This document shows positions 24,085-31,854 of a stretch of DNA of 32,564 bases, piece by piece (the stretch's first letter is position 1; each line of letters starts with the position of its first letter). The DNA is from Alistipes sp. (GTDB lineage Bacteria; Bacteroidota; Bacteroidia; Bacteroidales; Rikenellaceae): assembly GCA_017421945.1 (NCBI GenBank), contig JAFOHD010000072.1:1-32564 (forward strand), given 5' to 3'. The notes under the pieces are model-generated. The model saw nothing but the letters and a program-made list of their open reading frames with translations, was not told the DNA's origin and ran no database searches. Position numbers and translations under genes: made by a program.

Positions 24085-24158
24085 TGGTTGAGCTACCGAG
24101 ATTCGAACTCAGAATAACAGAACCAAAATCTGCTGTGTTACCATTACACCATAGCTCA
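24085..24158 (-). tRNA. tRNA-Gln (anticodon UUG)
   Basis: A 74-base cloverleaf on the minus strand: acceptor TGAGCTA/TAGCTCA, D-arm GTGT-AATGGTA-ACAC, anticodon arm GCAGA-TTTTGGT-TCTGT with anticodon TTG, a 4-base variable loop, T-arm CTGAG-TTCGAAT-CTCGG, discriminator A and an encoded CCA. It reads CAA codons (and CAG by wobble). No other tRNA is adjacent. Confidence 0.96.
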
Positions 24159-24179
24159 ATCGTTGCTCGTAAGCGGTTG

Positions 24180-24210
24180 CAAATGTAATGTAAAAAAATC
24201 AATCTTCAAA
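24180..24210 (-). promoter_or_regulatory. Promoter of tRNA-Gln
   Basis: On the minus strand TTTG (24210-24207), 19 bases, TACATTTG (24187-24180). The -7 box ends 21 bases before the tRNA 5' end. Confidence 0.72.
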
Positions 24211-24254
24211 ATTTAGTTTAATTTTTCTACAATACTTTCATTCAAGAATCCCAC

Positions 24255-24623
24255 TCATAATTTACCCAAGAAACGCTCTCTATCAACAATAAAGCGTTCA
24301 TGCTCGCCCTCACCTATGGCACCCTTCTCATCCCAGGCCTTTACGGCAAAGGTCAAGCGGCGACCCTCCACAGCCACAAGCTCAGCCTCGGCTGTGACGA
24401 CAGCACCTATGGCAGAGGCTTTTGTATGCGTACTGCGCATCATAGTGCCTACGGTTGTCATTCCCGCATCAAGAGCAGAAGCGACAGCATTCATGGCGGC
24501 ATTCTCCATCAGAGCTATCATTGCAGGCGTGGCGAAGACCTCCATATCGCCCGAGCCCATTTTCAGGGCGGTGTTGTCACTCGACACCACCACCCTGCTC
24601 TGGTATTTCAATCCTGTTTCCAC
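24255..24623 (-). CDS. FlK-like hotdog thioesterase
   Basis: A 122-residue hotdog protein starting with GTG. Thr32 (ATPAMIALMENAA), Glu40 and His66 (RSTHTKASAIG) align with Thr42, Glu50 and His76 of the fluoroacetyl-CoA thioesterase FlK with exactly the same spacing, so the active-site triad appears complete. The actual acyl-CoA substrate is unknown; FlK itself is specialised, and most relatives are general acyl-CoA thioesterases. The GTG shares its first base with the TAG stop of the upstream GH127 gene (TAGTG), so it is almost certainly translated by re-initiation from the glycosidase message, although one product is cytoplasmic and the other exported. Confidence 0.85.
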   Translation of the reverse strand: METGLKYQSRVVVSSDNTALKMGSGDMEVFATPAMIALMENAAMNAVASALDAGMTTVGTMMRSTHTKASAIGAVVTAEAELVAVEGRRLTFAVKAWDEKGAIGEGEHERFIVDRERFLGKL

Positions 24624-27106
24624 TACTCTATAACTACCTCAAGAATACCTACCGTAACATTCTCCTTTGGCTGCATGTTGATGCGAATGGCATCAGCCTT
24701 GATAGGCTCGGCAGGGTGAACCATATTATACTGATCGGCAAACAGGTTATAGCTATCGGTATTGTAAAGCACCCAAGGCTTCCACTCGCCCCCTATGCGA
24801 TACTCCAGATTCCAAGACTCGGGGATACGAACGCTACCCGTGTCATCATACCAATATACCGACACGCTCTCAATAGGCTGCGTCTTCTTAAGCTCCAGCT
24901 CAACCCACTGTGCCTTACCCCTCTCGAGCCAGCTTGTCCAACGAGGGATTGAGCCATCACCTGAATTACTAGGCTGCTTACCATCGGCCACAGCCATGAC
25001 GTCATCATTCTCACAAGTATAGCTTGCTTTAACACTCTTCACGTTACCTACCACATGAGGAATAGACTCCAAGACAGTCTCCGCATCGCGGGCAAACCAC
25101 ACGTTCATGGTGATATTGTCACCACGGTTGTTCCAAGCATAATATGGGATAAGTTTAAGTGTTGCATCGGTAGCCTCACCATCCACAACCACCTCGGCAG
25201 GCATATTAACGTAGGTAATACCACTCAATATTCCCTCGCTGAATACAGACATCTCACCCTGCTTGCCAATCTTGCGGACAACATAGTGTGATGCAGGATA
25301 CTCATTGTCGGGCTGCTCGGCGCAATAGAGCAACGGACCACGTGTCAGGCAGACACGATTCAGGTCAGCCTCAACGCGCTCATCAGCAACAGAGTAACGC
25401 ACAGGCATAGGCAACTCAAGTTCAACCTTATCACCAGCCTTCCATGCACGCTGAACAGGCATATAACCATCAACAACGGTCGTGCGCACACGCTCACCGT
25501 TAATCTTCGCAACCACCTTTGAGCGGTTGTTGTCGGCGTAAGAGTAGAGCTTGCCAGGGATGAACTGCTCGCCGCACCATGTTGGAATACGAAGCCACAG
25601 AGTAAACTCCTCACCCTCTACCGCTGGTTCAACCTCGATTGAAATCTTGCCCTCGAATGGGTAGTAGGTCTGCTGCTTGAGCTTCACATCGCCCGCAGCA
25701 AGTGGCACAACGGTTGAAGAACCCGCATAGAGTCCGCAATAAATATCATCCTCGGTGTGAGAGTAAACCATACCCGAAATCTGAGGAATCAGACGTGCCA
25801 TATTTGATGGACAACAAGAAGTTCCAAACCAAGGCGAGCGACCTGCACGGCCATGATTGAAAGCCTTCTTGCCGTCAGCCTCCAGAACATTCACATAGAA
25901 GAACTTGTTACCCTCGATGTTCACGCCTGCCAACACATTGTTGTAGAGCGAAATCTCGGCTGCATCGACATACTTTGCATCGCCCGAAGCCAGGAACATA
26001 CGATAATTGAAGAATACATTACCTACGGCTGCGCAGGTCTCATCATAGGTATCCTTGTTTGGCAACACATACTCCGGACCGAAGCCCTCGATGCCCGGAA
26101 CAGCTCCCAAACCACCGTTGATGTGAATCTTCTTATCCATGACATCGTGCCAAATGGCATCAAGTGCAGGGTTTAGCGTGGTATCTCCCAACTCGGCAAC
26201 AACATCTGCCATACTTGAATAAAGATACATGGCACGCACGGCATGACCCTCGGCTGTACGCTGCTCACGCACAGGCAGGTGCTGCTGTGCATACGAAGGT
26301 GCCATAACACCCTTGCCCGTTGGGCAGTAGGTCACACCACGAATGTCGATAAACTTCTTAGCCATCTCGGAATAAAGTTTGTTTCCTGTGGCCTGCGCAA
26401 GCTTAATGAGTGCCAGCTCAATCTCCTCATGACCTGGAGCCTGCATCACAGGCTTACCGCCATTGTAGTTGGGGTCGCCCTCAAAAAACACCTTGTTGAT
26501 ATGCTGTGCATTTTTCTCTGCCACATCCAGCCACTTGCGCTTGCCCGTAGCACGATAGTAAGCAACAGCACCCTCGTACATGTGACCCATGTTGTAAAGC
26601 TCATGACTATGGACAACATTGTTGTAACGAGCTGTACCTGCACGCCAGCTGTCGGCATTGTTCATGTAGTCGGGCAACATGTGACGCTCGTAGAGATAAC
26701 CATCCTCATCCTGCGATTCAGCAATGATGTCGATAATCTCATCCATCTGCGCCTCAAGTTTCTCATCCTTTTCCAAAATCAAGAGGTAGGCAGCACCCTC
26801 CATAACCTTAAAGAGGTCGGATGCCACAAAATATGGGCCCTGGAATTTACCCTCGACTTTCTTGCCATTGCGATAGTCGATAACGTTCTGCAGATTCTTT
26901 ACCGCATGCTCAATCTTACCCAATGAGTAAGGCACAAGGGTCTCCTTCTGGGTCTTAAGGCGAGGCAACCAGAAGTTATCCTCCAAAGCTACCTTTTCAA
27001 ACGTAATGGGAGTCAGCGACTCTTTTTCTCGATTGATGGTCTGAGTCTGACATGACGACATCGCCACTGCCAGAGCCACCAATCCAAACAGACTTCTTAC
27101 TTTCAT
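24623..27106 (-). CDS. GH127 beta-L-arabinofuranosidase-type lipoprotein, downstream copy
   Basis: An 827-residue exported lipoprotein (lipobox MSSC, Cys19). The catalytic (alpha/alpha)6 domain spans about 34-460. By alignment with the Bifidobacterium enzyme HypBA1, Glu340 (PGIEGFG) is the acid/base, Glu356 and Cys358 (YDETCAA) with Cys431-Cys432 (FGTSCCPSN) bind zinc, and Cys431 is the nucleophile; the 16-residue Glu-Glu and 2-residue Glu-Cys spacings match. Beta-sandwich domains follow, and the last 130 residues look like a discoidin/CBM32-type module. Family members cleave terminal beta-L-arabinofuranose from hydroxyproline-rich glycoproteins, and some act on pectic RG-II side chains. It lies 24 bases after its paralogue. 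Confidence 0.93.
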   Translation of the reverse strand: MKVRSLFGLVALAVAMSSCQTQTINREKESLTPITFEKVALEDNFWLPRLKTQKETLVPYSLGKIEHAVKNLQNVIDYRNGKKVEGKFQGPYFVASDLFKVMEGAAYLLILEKDEKLEAQMDEIIDIIAESQDEDGYLYERHMLPDYMNNADSWRAGTARYNNVVHSHELYNMGHMYEGAVAYYRATGKRKWLDVAEKNAQHINKVFFEGDPNYNGGKPVMQAPGHEEIELALIKLAQATGNKLYSEMAKKFIDIRGVTYCPTGKGVMAPSYAQQHLPVREQRTAEGHAVRAMYLYSSMADVVAELGDTTLNPALDAIWHDVMDKKIHINGGLGAVPGIEGFGPEYVLPNKDTYDETCAAVGNVFFNYRMFLASGDAKYVDAAEISLYNNVLAGVNIEGNKFFYVNVLEADGKKAFNHGRAGRSPWFGTSCCPSNMARLIPQISGMVYSHTEDDIYCGLYAGSSTVVPLAAGDVKLKQQTYYPFEGKISIEVEPAVEGEEFTLWLRIPTWCGEQFIPGKLYSYADNNRSKVVAKINGERVRTTVVDGYMPVQRAWKAGDKVELELPMPVRYSVADERVEADLNRVCLTRGPLLYCAEQPDNEYPASHYVVRKIGKQGEMSVFSEGILSGITYVNMPAEVVVDGEATDATLKLIPYYAWNNRGDNITMNVWFARDAETVLESIPHVVGNVKSVKASYTCENDDVMAVADGKQPSNSGDGSIPRWTSWLERGKAQWVELELKKTQPIESVSVYWYDDTGSVRIPESWNLEYRIGGEWKPWVLYNTDSYNLFADQYNMVHPAEPIKADAIRINMQPKENVTVGILEVVIE
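25254..25724 (-). repeat. Homogenised tract shared with the upstream GH127 copy (copy 1)
   Basis: This tract is collinear, without gaps, with 27774-28244 at a constant 2520-base offset. In the 360 columns 25261-25620 versus 27781-28140 I count 17 differences (about 95% identity). A sample 60-base stretch in the catalytic region (26101 versus 28621) has 16 differences (about 73%). Confidence 0.85.
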
Positions 27107-27130
27107 TTTTGTTAAACTTTAATTATGTGA

Positions 27131-29632
27131 TTATTCAATTACCATCTCCAAAACACCCACCGCCTTGTTTGGCTGTGGCACCATTGTAACACGCAAGGCG
27201 CGTGTTGTAATCGCCTCATGAGGATGCACCATATTGAACTGGTTGGGCTCCACACCAAAGCGGTCGGTAATGTAAGGCTGGAAAGGTTTCCACTCCTCAC
27301 CATCCTTATACTCCATAGACCATGAAGCAGGCAGATAAACGCCATCGTGATCGTCAAACCAATATATCGACACACTTTCAACCTTCTGCTCTTTGCGCAG
27401 TGTCACCTCCAGAGTCTGCGTCTTGCCCAACTGATTCTGCGACCAGCTTGTCCAGCGTGGAATACTATGGTCATTTGATGACTTTGGATGCTTGCCATCG
27501 GCCACAGCCACAGGGTCATCGTTGGGATAGGTGAACGAAGCACGCACATCCATAACATTACCCACCGTGCGAGTCAGGCCATTGAGCGCAGTCTCGGCAT
27601 CGCGGGCAAACCACACATTCATCGTAACATTGTCGCCACGGTTGTTCCACGCATAATATGGGATGAGTGTCAATGTGGCTGGTGTAGCCTTACCCTCCAA
27701 CAAATCCACGCTTGAAGAGGAAAGCGTAATGTTGGGAATACCAGCCATGATACCCTCGTCAAATATTGCCAGCTCACCCTGCTTGCCAATCTTTCGGACA
27801 ACATAGTGTGATGCAGGATACTCATTGTCGGGCTGCTCGGCGCAATAGAGCAATGGACCACGAGTCAGGCATACACGGTTCAGGTCAGCCTCAACGCGCT
27901 CATCAGCAACAGAGTAGCGCACAGGCATAGGCAACTCAAGTTCAACCCTATCGCCCGCCTTCCATGCACGCTGAACAGGCATATAACCATCAACAACGGT
28001 TGTGCGCACACGCTCACCATTAACCTTTGCAACCACCTTTGAGCGGTTGTTGTCGGCGTAAGAGTAGAGCTTGCCAGGGACAAACTGCTCGCCGCACCAT
28101 GTCGGAATACGGAGCCACAGAGTAAACTCCTCACCCTCTACCGCAGGCTCAACCTCGATTGAAACCTTGCCCTCGAATGGGTAGGCAGTGGTCTGCTTGA
28201 GCTTCACATCGCCCGCAGCAAGCGGCACAACGGTAGAAGAACCCACATAAAAGGCTGTGTAGATATCGTCATCGGTGTATGAGTATGTCATACCCGAAAT
28301 CTGCGGAATAAGACGTGCCATGTTAGATGGACAGCACGCAGTACCAAACCATGGCGAGCGACCTGCACGACCATGATTGAATGGTTTCTTGCCGTCGGCC
28401 TCAAGCACATTCACATAGAAGAATTTATTACCCTCAAGATTCACACCTGCCAGCACATTGTTATAAAGTGCCACCTCGGCAACATCAACATACTTAGCCT
28501 CACCCGACATCAAGAACATACGGTAGTTGAAAAAGACGTTACCCACGGCAGCGCAGGTCTCATCGTAGGTGTCGCGATTTGGCAAATCGTAAGCAGGGCC
28601 GAAACCCTCGATGCCCGGAACAGCACCCAAGCCTCCATTGATGTGCATCTTACGATCCACAATGTCGTGCCAGATAGAGTTCAGCGCAGGCAGCAATGTG
28701 GTATCACCTGTCATAGACACCACATCGGCCATGCCCGAGTAGAGATATGTAGCACGCACCGAGTGACCAACGGCCTCCATCTGCTCTCGCACAGGAATAT
28801 GCGCCTGGCAATATTCGCCTGCGGCCGCACCCTCGGCATTTTTGCTCTCTTCCGTTCCACGCAAATCAATAAACTTCTTGGCCATATTGCGATAGAGTTC
28901 ATTGCCTGTCACGCGATACATCTTTACCAATGCAAGCTCAATTTCCTGATGGCCAGGAGTTTGCGTAATGGGTTTACCCTCGTTGTAGTTGGAATCGCCC
29001 TCAAAGAACACTTTGTTTATATGCTGCGCATTCTTCTCTGCTACATCCAGCCACTTGCGCTTGCCTGTTGCCTGATAGTATGCAATGGCACCCTCATACA
29101 TGTGGCCCATGTTATATAGTTCATGACTGTATGCAACCTTTGAGTAAGGCTTATGACCTGTACCCCACTCATTACCCTTGTTACGCAGATGCTCGGGCAG
29201 GATATGAAGCTCGTAGAGGTAGCCATCGGCAGCCTGCGCCGATGCTATGATGTCGATTATCTCGTCCATCTGAGCCTCCAGCTCGGCATCCTTCTCCAGC
29301 GTAAGCAGATAGGCAGCACCCTCCATAACCTTAAAGAGGTCGGATGCCACAAACAATGCACCTTCAAATGGTTTTGTAACCTTCTCACCCTTGAGATACT
29401 GACCTACGCGACGCAGGTTCTCAACCGAGAAACGAGTCTTTTCCAGCGAGAATGGTACCAGAGTCTCCTTCTGTGTCTTTAGGCGTGGCAACCAGAAATC
29501 GTCTTCCAAAGTTACCTTTTCGAACGACATGGGAGTCAGGGGCTCTCTTTCTCGCTCAATGGTAGTCGTGTGGCACGACACAACGGCAGTTGCAAGAAGG
29601 ACAACCGCTGACAAAAATCTCATAGTCTTCAT
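27131..29632 (-). CDS. GH127 beta-L-arabinofuranosidase-type lipoprotein, upstream copy
   Basis: An 833-residue paralogue of the next gene in the operon. The lipobox is VVSC (Cys20). Active-site residues are intact: Glu342 (PGIEGFG), Glu358 and Cys360 (YDETCAA), and Cys433-Cys434 (FGTACCPSN). The neighbouring GFGPAYDL has Ala where the other copy has Glu345, which supports Glu342 as the acid/base. Residues near 258-275 (RGTEESKNAEGAAAGEYC) differ strongly from the paralogue and may alter the substrate pocket. The C-terminal discoidin-like module also diverges. It is the first gene of the operon, with a -7 element about 40 bases upstream of the ATG. An alternative ATG lies at 29623. Confidence 0.93.
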   Translation of the reverse strand: MKTMRFLSAVVLLATAVVSCHTTTIEREREPLTPMSFEKVTLEDDFWLPRLKTQKETLVPFSLEKTRFSVENLRRVGQYLKGEKVTKPFEGALFVASDLFKVMEGAAYLLTLEKDAELEAQMDEIIDIIASAQAADGYLYELHILPEHLRNKGNEWGTGHKPYSKVAYSHELYNMGHMYEGAIAYYQATGKRKWLDVAEKNAQHINKVFFEGDSNYNEGKPITQTPGHQEIELALVKMYRVTGNELYRNMAKKFIDLRGTEESKNAEGAAAGEYCQAHIPVREQMEAVGHSVRATYLYSGMADVVSMTGDTTLLPALNSIWHDIVDRKMHINGGLGAVPGIEGFGPAYDLPNRDTYDETCAAVGNVFFNYRMFLMSGEAKYVDVAEVALYNNVLAGVNLEGNKFFYVNVLEADGKKPFNHGRAGRSPWFGTACCPSNMARLIPQISGMTYSYTDDDIYTAFYVGSSTVVPLAAGDVKLKQTTAYPFEGKVSIEVEPAVEGEEFTLWLRIPTWCGEQFVPGKLYSYADNNRSKVVAKVNGERVRTTVVDGYMPVQRAWKAGDRVELELPMPVRYSVADERVEADLNRVCLTRGPLLYCAEQPDNEYPASHYVVRKIGKQGELAIFDEGIMAGIPNITLSSSSVDLLEGKATPATLTLIPYYAWNNRGDNVTMNVWFARDAETALNGLTRTVGNVMDVRASFTYPNDDPVAVADGKHPKSSNDHSIPRWTSWSQNQLGKTQTLEVTLRKEQKVESVSIYWFDDHDGVYLPASWSMEYKDGEEWKPFQPYITDRFGVEPNQFNMVHPHEAITTRALRVTMVPQPNKAVGVLEMVIE
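27774..28244 (-). repeat. Homogenised tract shared with the downstream GH127 copy (copy 2)
   Basis: Partner of 25254-25724. It covers the beta-sandwich region from about the FEGKVSIEVEPAVEGEEF strand to ASHYVVRKIGKQGE. Protein sequences are nearly identical over about 150 residues here and less so on both sides. Confidence 0.85.
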
Positions 29633-29674
29633 TTTATAGTTCTGGTTAGTTTATACACAAAATTCATCAATTGA

Positions 29675-29705
29675 CAAAAATAGTCAAAATATGCAACATG
29701 TGCAA
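29675..29705 (-). promoter_or_regulatory. Promoter of the GH127 operon
   Basis: On the minus strand TTG (29705-29703), 20 bases, TATTTTTG (29682-29675). The -7 box is 42 bases upstream of the ATG at 29632. Confidence 0.62.
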
Positions 29706-29796
29706 GAAAATTTTACCATTTCGACACTTTTACAAGATCTCAATCTCCTCGATATTAGTTTCGATTTCTCGAACACTCATTTTAACGGAATAATAA

Positions 29797-29828
29797 TTTG
29801 TTTTTTTGCTTTTTTATCCCTAGTTTTG
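29797..29828 (+). promoter_or_regulatory. Promoter of the two-gene membrane module
   Basis: TTTG (29797-29800), exactly 20 bases, TAGTTTTG (29821-29828). It predicts a leader of about 110 bases before the ATG at 29946. Confidence 0.7.
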
Positions 29829-29847
29829 TTATATATATCCATATAGG

Positions 29848-29895
29848 GAAACGAATGTCCCTCCAAAGACATTTAACGCCTCGTTTCTTTTTTTT
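29848..29895 (+). terminator. Terminator-like hairpin in the predicted leader (possible attenuator)
   Basis: GAAACGA (29848-29854) pairs with TCGTTTC (29881-29887). Inside it ATGTC (29855-29859) pairs with GACAT (29868-29872), leaving an 8-base one-sided bulge. Eight T follow directly. No plus-strand gene lies upstream that it could terminate, so it would act on the leader of the gene at 29946. The stem is AT-rich and of modest stability. Confidence 0.45.
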
Positions 29896-29945
29896 GTAAA
29901 ATTCAGCAGGATTGGCGCAAACTGCAAACCCAAACATTTTTATTT

Positions 29946-30740
29946 ATGGAGCAAAATTTACAATTACAAGCCAAACCCGTACCTAAATCGGTACAAATAA
30001 AACAGTACATAGCTATAGGGCTATTCATACTCATATGTTGTTATAGTGTAATAACTCCTATCTTCGGAAATATCATTCCTTACGACATCATGGAATCAAT
30101 AGCCCCTAACATTGAAATTTGGAAGACGTATAATATCTTTAATCACTTCCTATACTTCTTAGTTTATGTTATAATTTGGGGCATTCTATTAACAATAACA
30201 TCAAATAAAGCAACTAAAATAGCCGTCATATTATATATTGTTTCAGCTGTACTCGAACTAATTTTTATCTCTCTTGGCCTTTTACACAATGGCTTATGGA
30301 ATGTCGGCCTGATAGCTACAGGGATAGCTTATTTCTATGTTTTCTCAACAATAATCCGAGCAAATAATCTGAGTAATAGTGACAAAGCATGGTTATCAAT
30401 TTATCTCATTTCTATGGTTATGTCCATCGCTAGCTTAGGCCGCGATATATTAATATTGAATCTTGCAGATGATACGATGGGAGATCTATTTGAGTACATA
30501 CCGGGCAGGATGGCGTCTATATGGGGAGTTATATTCTCCATCATCGTATGCGTAGCAAGTATCCGTCTAGTAAAATGTGGCGCATTCTCGGGTAATTACG
30601 ATTCAACTCCGACACCCAAAGAGGTATATTCTCCGCTCAACAAACACTTTGCAGCCTTACTTATTACCTTAGTTGTTGTATACGGTATGTGGAGTATATT
30701 GTATAGTAACATACAAACAATTGAAAATATATTAAACTAA
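29946..30740 (+). CDS. Multi-pass membrane protein of unknown function
   Basis: I do not recognise this family. The 264 residues contain about seven hydrophobic segments (roughly 21-40, 66-85, 90-111, 115-137, 148-165, 188-208 and 234-253) with a polar N-terminal tail (MEQNLQLQAKPVPKS). The loop between segments 6 and 7 is soluble (about 209-233). No catalytic motif or transporter signature stands out. The gene is much more AT-rich than its neighbours (about one third G+C in the parts I counted, against more than half in uvrA), which may indicate recent acquisition. It is followed after 7 bases by a second membrane protein, and it has its own promoter with a hairpin in the leader. Confidence 0.7.
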   Translation: MEQNLQLQAKPVPKSVQIKQYIAIGLFILICCYSVITPIFGNIIPYDIMESIAPNIEIWKTYNIFNHFLYFLVYVIIWGILLTITSNKATKIAVILYIVSAVLELIFISLGLLHNGLWNVGLIATGIAYFYVFSTIIRANNLSNSDKAWLSIYLISMVMSIASLGRDILILNLADDTMGDLFEYIPGRMASIWGVIFSIIVCVASIRLVKCGAFSGNYDSTPTPKEVYSPLNKHFAALLITLVVVYGMWSILYSNIQTIENILN

Positions 30741-30747
30741 CGAACTT

Positions 30748-31302
30748 ATGAAAAAGATACTTTTTGCAATATACAATTTAGAAAAAAGCATTTGGGGTGA
30801 AGAGATAAATCCCAATAAATATCTGGCAACCGCAACTATTTTGTTTGCAACTTGTTTGGGAGCATATCTTGCAGGTGGTGAATATCTTAACGATTTGCTA
30901 AATTGGCACATAAACACCCCCACATTAACAGCATCTTTAAGCATGTTGACAGTACTTATCGGTTATAATGTTACAGAGTCGATTATCGCTACCGAAAGCC
31001 CAAAGGTTGCCACCTGGAGGGCCTTAATGATGTCGGGATTGGTAATTGCAGGCTTTGTAGTAGGAATAGTAGTATCAGTGGTCATCCTGTTTATCATAAC
31101 AGCTATTATAACGATATTCCTCCTCTTAACGGTCCTCAAAGTCATGCTCGGAGTAGGTGATTCAGATAACCGGAAATTCAAATTAGACAACGGAGACGAA
31201 GTAACAGAGTATAGCGGACTATTTGGCGATAAAACATATGTAGGTACATTAGGTAAAACATATTCAACCGATGATGGAGGCAAGACCTTCTCCGAAGATT
31301 AA
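30748..31302 (+). CDS. Membrane protein of unknown function with soluble C-terminal tail
   Basis: This is not a family I recognise. The 184 residues have hydrophobic segments at about 25-43 and 58-75, and a long one at about 94-133 that may be two helices. The hydrophilic C-terminus (137-184) has short repeating beta-like units: FKLDNGDEVTEYSGLFG, DKTYVGTLGKTYSTDDGGKTF. This looks like a small beta-hairpin domain on the membrane surface. It is AT-rich like its upstream partner, 7 bases away, and the two end at a very strong terminator. A joint role in the envelope is a reasonable guess, but nothing identifies it. Confidence 0.7.
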   Translation: MKKILFAIYNLEKSIWGEEINPNKYLATATILFATCLGAYLAGGEYLNDLLNWHINTPTLTASLSMLTVLIGYNVTESIIATESPKVATWRALMMSGLVIAGFVVGIVVSVVILFIITAIITIFLLLTVLKVMLGVGDSDNRKFKLDNGDEVTEYSGLFGDKTYVGTLGKTYSTDDGGKTFSED

Positions 31303-31303
31303 A

Positions 31304-31347
31304 AAAAAACAGAAGAGTGTTGAAAATTCAACACTCTTCTGTTTTTT
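31304..31347. terminator. Strong bidirectional terminator
   Basis: A 21-bp perfect inverted repeat (31304-31324 with 31327-31347; core ACAGAAGAGTGTTGAA) with a minimal AA centre, A-run on the left and T-run on the right. It lies between the converging membrane-protein gene and DUF4491 gene, two bases after the plus-strand stop, and functions in both directions by its symmetry. Confidence 0.93.
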
Positions 31348-31356
31348 GACCAAATC

Positions 31357-31638
31357 CTATTTCTTCTCCCGCTTTGGAAACCAGCCCCTTTCGACACGTT
31401 TCTTCTGTTCGAATAGTTCGCCTATTGACCAGAATGACGATGCACCCCACACCGCCAATAGCGTGGACCACAAAACATCCTCAATCATCAACGATGCAGC
31501 CACAGCAGCCACTCCCATCAATGCAAAAACCCACCAACAACGGGTTCCAAAATAATATTCGCCCTTGATTACCAACGGGTGAAAAAGACCAATTATAAGG
31601 AAGGTCGCCACTCCTATTATCAAACCTGTAAAATACAT
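31357..31638 (-). CDS. DUF4491 small membrane protein
   Basis: A 93-residue protein from the ATG at 31638: MYFTGLIIGVATFLIIGLFHPLV, then IKGEYYFGTRCWWVFALMG, the DUF4491 pattern, with three membrane helices and a basic C-terminus (EQKKRVERGWFPKREKK). The function is unknown. The frame extends upstream to a GTG at 31662, but that codon lies three bases after the predicted -7 box, before any transcript could start, so the ATG is preferred. It converges on the unrecognised membrane pair and diverges from ffh. Confidence 0.87.
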   Translation of the reverse strand: MYFTGLIIGVATFLIIGLFHPLVIKGEYYFGTRCWWVFALMGVAAVAASLMIEDVLWSTLLAVWGASSFWSIGELFEQKKRVERGWFPKREKK

Positions 31639-31664
31639 CTCCGAAATCTTTATGTTTTGCACGG

Positions 31665-31694
31665 CAAAATTAGCACATTTTTCACACTCCGCAA
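31665..31694 (-). promoter_or_regulatory. Promoter of DUF4491 gene
   Basis: On the minus strand TTG (31694-31692), 19 bases, TAATTTTG (31672-31665). The -7 box lies 26 bases upstream of the ATG at 31638. Confidence 0.68.
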
Positions 31695-31770
31695 CCTCTC
31701 ATTTTTGATAGTTTTTTCAATATTTAGCAACAAAAACACCGCCAATAGCTCGTCAATGGGAAAGATTTTA

Positions 31771-31778
31771 TATCTTTG
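31771..31778 (+). promoter_or_regulatory. -7 promoter element of ffh
   Basis: TATCTTTG fits TAnnTTTG. The ATG at 31855 is 76 bases downstream, giving a leader of about 70 bases. No clear -33 TTTG is seen. Confidence 0.6.
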
Positions 31779-31854
31779 CGTGATTTTTCATGCATTGGGC
31801 TTTCGTAAAACAAAAGCAAATAGAGGAAGAGATAAAAACTAAAGAGATATAGAC

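Larger units (their letters stand above)
29633..29945. other. Divergent AT-rich intergenic region
   Basis: This 313-base gene-free stretch holds the minus-strand GH127 promoter (29675-29705), a plus-strand promoter (29797-29828) and a terminator-like hairpin with a T8 run (29848-29895). Between 29706 and 29796 I see nothing beyond AT-rich sequence. No ORF of note is present. Confidence 0.7.

Noticed and set aside
28373-29119. Long plus-strand ORF (248 codons) opposite the first GH127 gene
   Set aside because: Fully antisense to an intact gene with a complete active site; a similar antisense frame exists opposite the paralogue (26243-26926), as expected from shared codon bias. No promoter or known family.
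24255-29632. GH127 cluster as a polysaccharide-utilisation locus
   Set aside because: No SusC, SusD, anti-sigma, hybrid two-component or surface-binding genes lie in the window; it is a stand-alone enzyme operon as far as can be seen.
31579-31842. Plus-strand ORF of 87 codons before ffh
   Set aside because: It overlaps the DUF4491 gene in antisense and runs through the ffh promoter; composition is that of intergenic DNA.
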